Positions 61,105 through 64,000 of a DNA stretch of 64,000 nt are shown here, one piece after another. Below the pieces are notes generated by a model. The model did no database searches, was not told where the DNA came from, and saw only the letters and a program-made list of their open reading frames with translations. Both the position numbers and the translations under genes were made by a program. The stretch's first letter is position 1; each line of letters begins with the position of its first letter. This stretch comes from Diplosphaera chodatii (taxonomy: Eukaryota > Chlorophyta > Trebouxiophyceae > Prasiolales > Stichococcaceae), in NCBI GenBank assembly GCA_032358165.1, contig JAALGY010000012.1, forward strand, positions 1,674,001 to 1,738,000, read 5' to 3'.

Positions 61105-63440
61105 TCAAGGCAATGGTGGTTCAACGTCAGGCTCATCATCTTCGGGGAAGGCCTCCAACAATGCAGCCTGTGTCTCGCTCAAGTCGCTCTCTGACAGCCC
61201 CGGGAACTCTGGCTCCTGAAAAACCGCACACACACAGCCTCTCAAGGCTTCTGTGGCTGCACGAACCTGGGATAGGTCAGCGATGCATCCAGCTGCGACA
61301 TACGATGCACAAGCCACTGTTGTGATGCTTGCAATCAATCACCTCGCTGGCAGTGCTTGTCTCAAAGTCGTTCTCGTCCGCATCTATGGCGTCGCCAGCA
61401 TCCTCGTCATCGTACGCTGCCGCTGCATATGTTGCCTGCTCTGGCGGCTTTGCACCGATCAGATCCTGTGTGCACCCAAGGAGCAGTCGGTTGGACCGTT
61501 TATGATGACAAAGCAGGTCCATACTTGCTGTCGTGATGATTTGATGGCAGATCACAGTTGGCAGGCACATCAAAGTCCAGTAGCATTTGCAGTGTGTGGT
61601 CTTTGCAACCAAATGCATGCTGTCTTCGATCAATGACATGATGGAGCAGCAGTAGCAGGAACAGCGGCAGGAGGCGCACATCAAGGAAGGCCTCAATGGT
61701 CTGCTGCGTCTCTGCGCCTGGGAGAATGTCGTCCAGGGGCCGCTCCAACGAGCTGCTGCCCAGCTGCTGCTTGGCCGCCTGCTTTCACATGAACCCATGC
61801 TCAGATGGTTACCACGCAGACCATGCTGCCGTGTGCTGGTCAGTGCTCAGGCAGTACGTTAACAACGCACGCACACACAGATAGACTTGGACACTGCAAA
61901 TGTTGACGCGAGCACGCACCGCTGTCTGCGGGACGGAGCCCTCGCCGGCGCGTTGCTGCACCATCTGCTGCTCCAGGATGAAGTGGGCGCGCACCCAGGC
62001 CGGCACCGCGTCCTGCCCGTCGTGCGTGTAGTAGTCGTGCTGCGACAGCTCCTCCATAATGTCGCCCAGCCGCAGCGCCATGTCATACCTGCAAACCCAA
62101 CAACCATGTGCTTACATGCAAAGTCATCCAGAGTGCATCGAACCGGACTCCCCGACAAGTTACCCTGTGACAGGAAGGACCACGAGCATACCTGCAAAAT
62201 TGTCTGCAGAGTGACAGAGGACCAGCGCGTTCCGACCAGTTGCCCTGTTCGCATGCGTGCTGCAGCATGCAAGGGCATGCGCTGCTATGTGCAGCGTGCA
62301 GTCGTGGATCTGTGGCCACCTACCTGCTGGAGGCGTTGGCCATCTGGTCGTGGTGCAGCTTCATGGCGTTCTCCTGCGCCTGCTCGATCTCCCACTCCAT
62401 GCGCGCCTCCTGGTCCCCCAGCCGCTGCAGTGTAAAGAAACAGGGCAATGAGAGACTGGCCACTTCTGCACCCCGTCAAGATCACGACCAATCTCACCAG
62501 GTGTTCACATCAAGGCTTGCGAAGACGCACAGGATTGCACCGTGCTCGGAGCTACCAGTAACTTACACACTACCAGTAATCAGTAACACTGCATAGTCCC
62601 ACCTGCAGCTCCTGCTGCCGCAGCTCCGGCGGCAGCTGCGCCAGGTGCGCCTCCAGGGTGTCCGAGTCCATGTACATGTCGCCCGAGTCGCGGCTGTAGC
62701 TGTCCGTGTTCAGCAGGTCGTTGGAGTTGAGCAGGTCGTTGTACGCGTCCTGCATGCGGGCGTCGGGGCCGCGCCCGCCCGGGCCGCCGCCGTAGCCCCA
62801 CCCCTCGGCGGTCCCCATCCCATACGGCTGATCTGCGGGAGATGGTCAAGCAAAGTCGCAGCACCGTATGCACCTTGAGCGCTTGTGTGACTCACGTGTT
62901 TCGGAAACCCGCAGCGCAGCGAGCGTGCGGAGAATTGTGCGGGTGCAGCGGCTCGCGAATGAGCAGCGGCGCTCATCAGCAAGCTGGGCGGACGGTGTCC
63001 GGCCGGGTGCGCCGCTGCACCCGCGCATGGTGCCATGCATGTTGTGCCAGGGATGTAACGGTAGGTTCGCGACGGGCGGGCGCGAGCAACCTGACTTTCC
63101 CTGACGCGCCGGCTGAGACACAGGCGGCGCAGGACCCCCACCGCCCACCAACACGCAACACACCTGGTGCCAGCAGGTCGTCGGAGCCGGCTGGATCCGG
63201 CATCATACGTGCGATGTCCCGCACCAGTTCGGGGTTCACATTGTTGCCGCCGGCCTGCAGAAGCATGAGCAGGTTTTCTGGGGGCGGTGCCCTGAACTCC
63301 GCAATTGCCACCGCAGCAGATGGTGGCGATGAGCATAGCCGACGGCAGTAGCTGCGGCACTTGCCTTGGCAGCTAGACACCGACTCCCGGCCATGTTTGC
63401 CTGATGTCGCTGCGCCCTCAACCCGCCAGAGTCCCTGCAA
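61105..63440 (-). CDS. Acidic/helical protein, function unknown
   Basis: Minus-strand exon series. Candidate first exon from an ATG at 63440 contains PPPENLLMLLQAGGNNVNPE then LVRDIARMMPDPAGSDDLLA (63.29-63.17 kb), a well-formed helical motif. Next GWGYGGGPGGRGPDARMQDA, YNDLLNSNDLLNTDSYSRDS and LEAHLAQLPPELRQQELQ (62.83-62.60 kb); MEWEIEQAQENAMKLHHDQM (62.40-62.34 kb); RLGDIMEELSQHDYYTHDGQ with VPAWVRAHFILEQQMVQQRA (62.08-61.94 kb); LERPLDDILPGAETQQTIEA (61.75-61.69 kb); and an acidic exon AAYDDEDAGDAIDADENDFE (61.42-61.36 kb). The last exon reads PEFPGLSESDLSETQAALLE then EDDEPDVEPPLP, TGA at 61105. The protein is largely helical and acidic without membrane segments. No catalytic motif or known family was recognised; the start is uncertain. 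Confidence 0.65.
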
Positions 63441-64000
63441 TCACGGTGGAGAGGGCGGCTGGGTGTCCAACGCCATTTGTCGTGCTGCATCGTGAGAAGG
63501 TGCAAGTAGTATCGCAGAGTGCTGAGCGGTCACGGCCCGTGCCTACCTGTGCAAGTTGCTGCATGGTGCGAATGCCCTGAGGCTGACCAGGGGCCGGATG
63601 CACAGCATACCCAGGTGCAACGCCCCACCTTGACAGTGAATGTGCGACATAGCAGCACAAGATGAATCGATGGCTAGTGGTTTCCACTGCAAGTTCAGAT
63701 CAGGGCGGCAGGCCTGCGGCTTAGACTTGCCGTCAGCAGTGATGGCAGCTGGAAGCAGTGGCAGATCTGGTTTTCTTGGTTGCGCCGCGGTTTGGCTGGT
63801 TTGCAGGGCGGACGCATCGACGCACCAGTACGTTGCCCTGGATCATGCACTTGCGGACACGCTGGTGCGCAGTAGGCAATTTCCGCAGCGCGTCGTGACT
63901 TGCACGGCAGGTTGTTGAAGTAAACAGTTACCAACCGCTGGTGAACGGTGCAGCCAGTTCACTGAGCGCCTTCGCGGATGTGTGCAGCTTGCGCATACAG
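63441..64000. other. Right edge, no supported gene
   Basis: Probably 5' flank of the minus-strand gene and the start of the next locus. Short open frames on both strands lack motifs and splice context. Confidence 0.4.

Overview
The window is nuclear DNA from a unicellular green alga, most likely a trebouxiophyte or other chlorophyte. Genes are dense and split into many short exons. Introns start gtgcgc/gtgagc-like and almost always end tgcag. Coding DNA is GC-rich with long glutamine, alanine and proline runs. Plant-type organellar proteins are encoded: a histidyl-tRNA synthetase, a STR14-like rhodanese, an aspartate-semialdehyde dehydrogenase with a transit peptide, and an AT74H-like phosphoglycerate-mutase protein. 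No bacterial operon, CRISPR array or rRNA gene was seen. Exons below were joined by eye from reading frame, splice sites and phase. Gene spans include introns, and first exons are the least certain part.

Layout. 0.25-2.9 kb (-): decayed hAT/DUF659 transposase. 3.1-8.8 kb (+): RecQ-like SF2 helicase. 8.8-11.0 kb: no confident gene. 11.0-12.9 kb (-): C2H2 zinc-finger protein of unknown function. 13.4-15.9 kb (-): RAD51 paralogue, XRCC3-like. 16.4-19.8 kb (+): Q-rich protein with a helical C-terminus. 19.8-22.9 kb: gene-poor, with a diverged tandem repeat. 22.9-28.0 kb (+): second large Q-rich protein. 28.5-32.1 kb: a repeat island with a tRNA-like inverted repeat, an AGAAAACAGAGACA array, and a long field of ACAAAGGATC/GATCCTTTGT motifs in both orientations. 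32.4-33.4 kb (-): fully resolved five-exon gene for a 169-residue protein. 34.3-43.7 kb (+): very large gene with helical N-terminus, propeller-like region, disordered linker and Raf-like (TKL) kinase. 44.1-47.2 kb (-): organellar histidyl-tRNA synthetase. 47.9-51.95 kb (+): Xaa-Pro aminopeptidase. 52.1-53.5 kb (-): rhodanese. 53.9-56.3 kb (+): aspartate-semialdehyde dehydrogenase. 56.8-60.2 kb (+): phosphoglycerate-mutase-like protein. 61.1-63.4 kb (-): acidic/helical protein of unknown function.

Most genes are unrelated housekeeping functions. The left third differs: transposase relic, RecQ-like helicase, zinc-finger gene and RAD51 paralogue are adjacent. Whether the helicase and zinc-finger gene are cellular or part of a mobile unit cannot be settled here. 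The strongest unexplained signal is the 28.5-32.1 kb repeat island.
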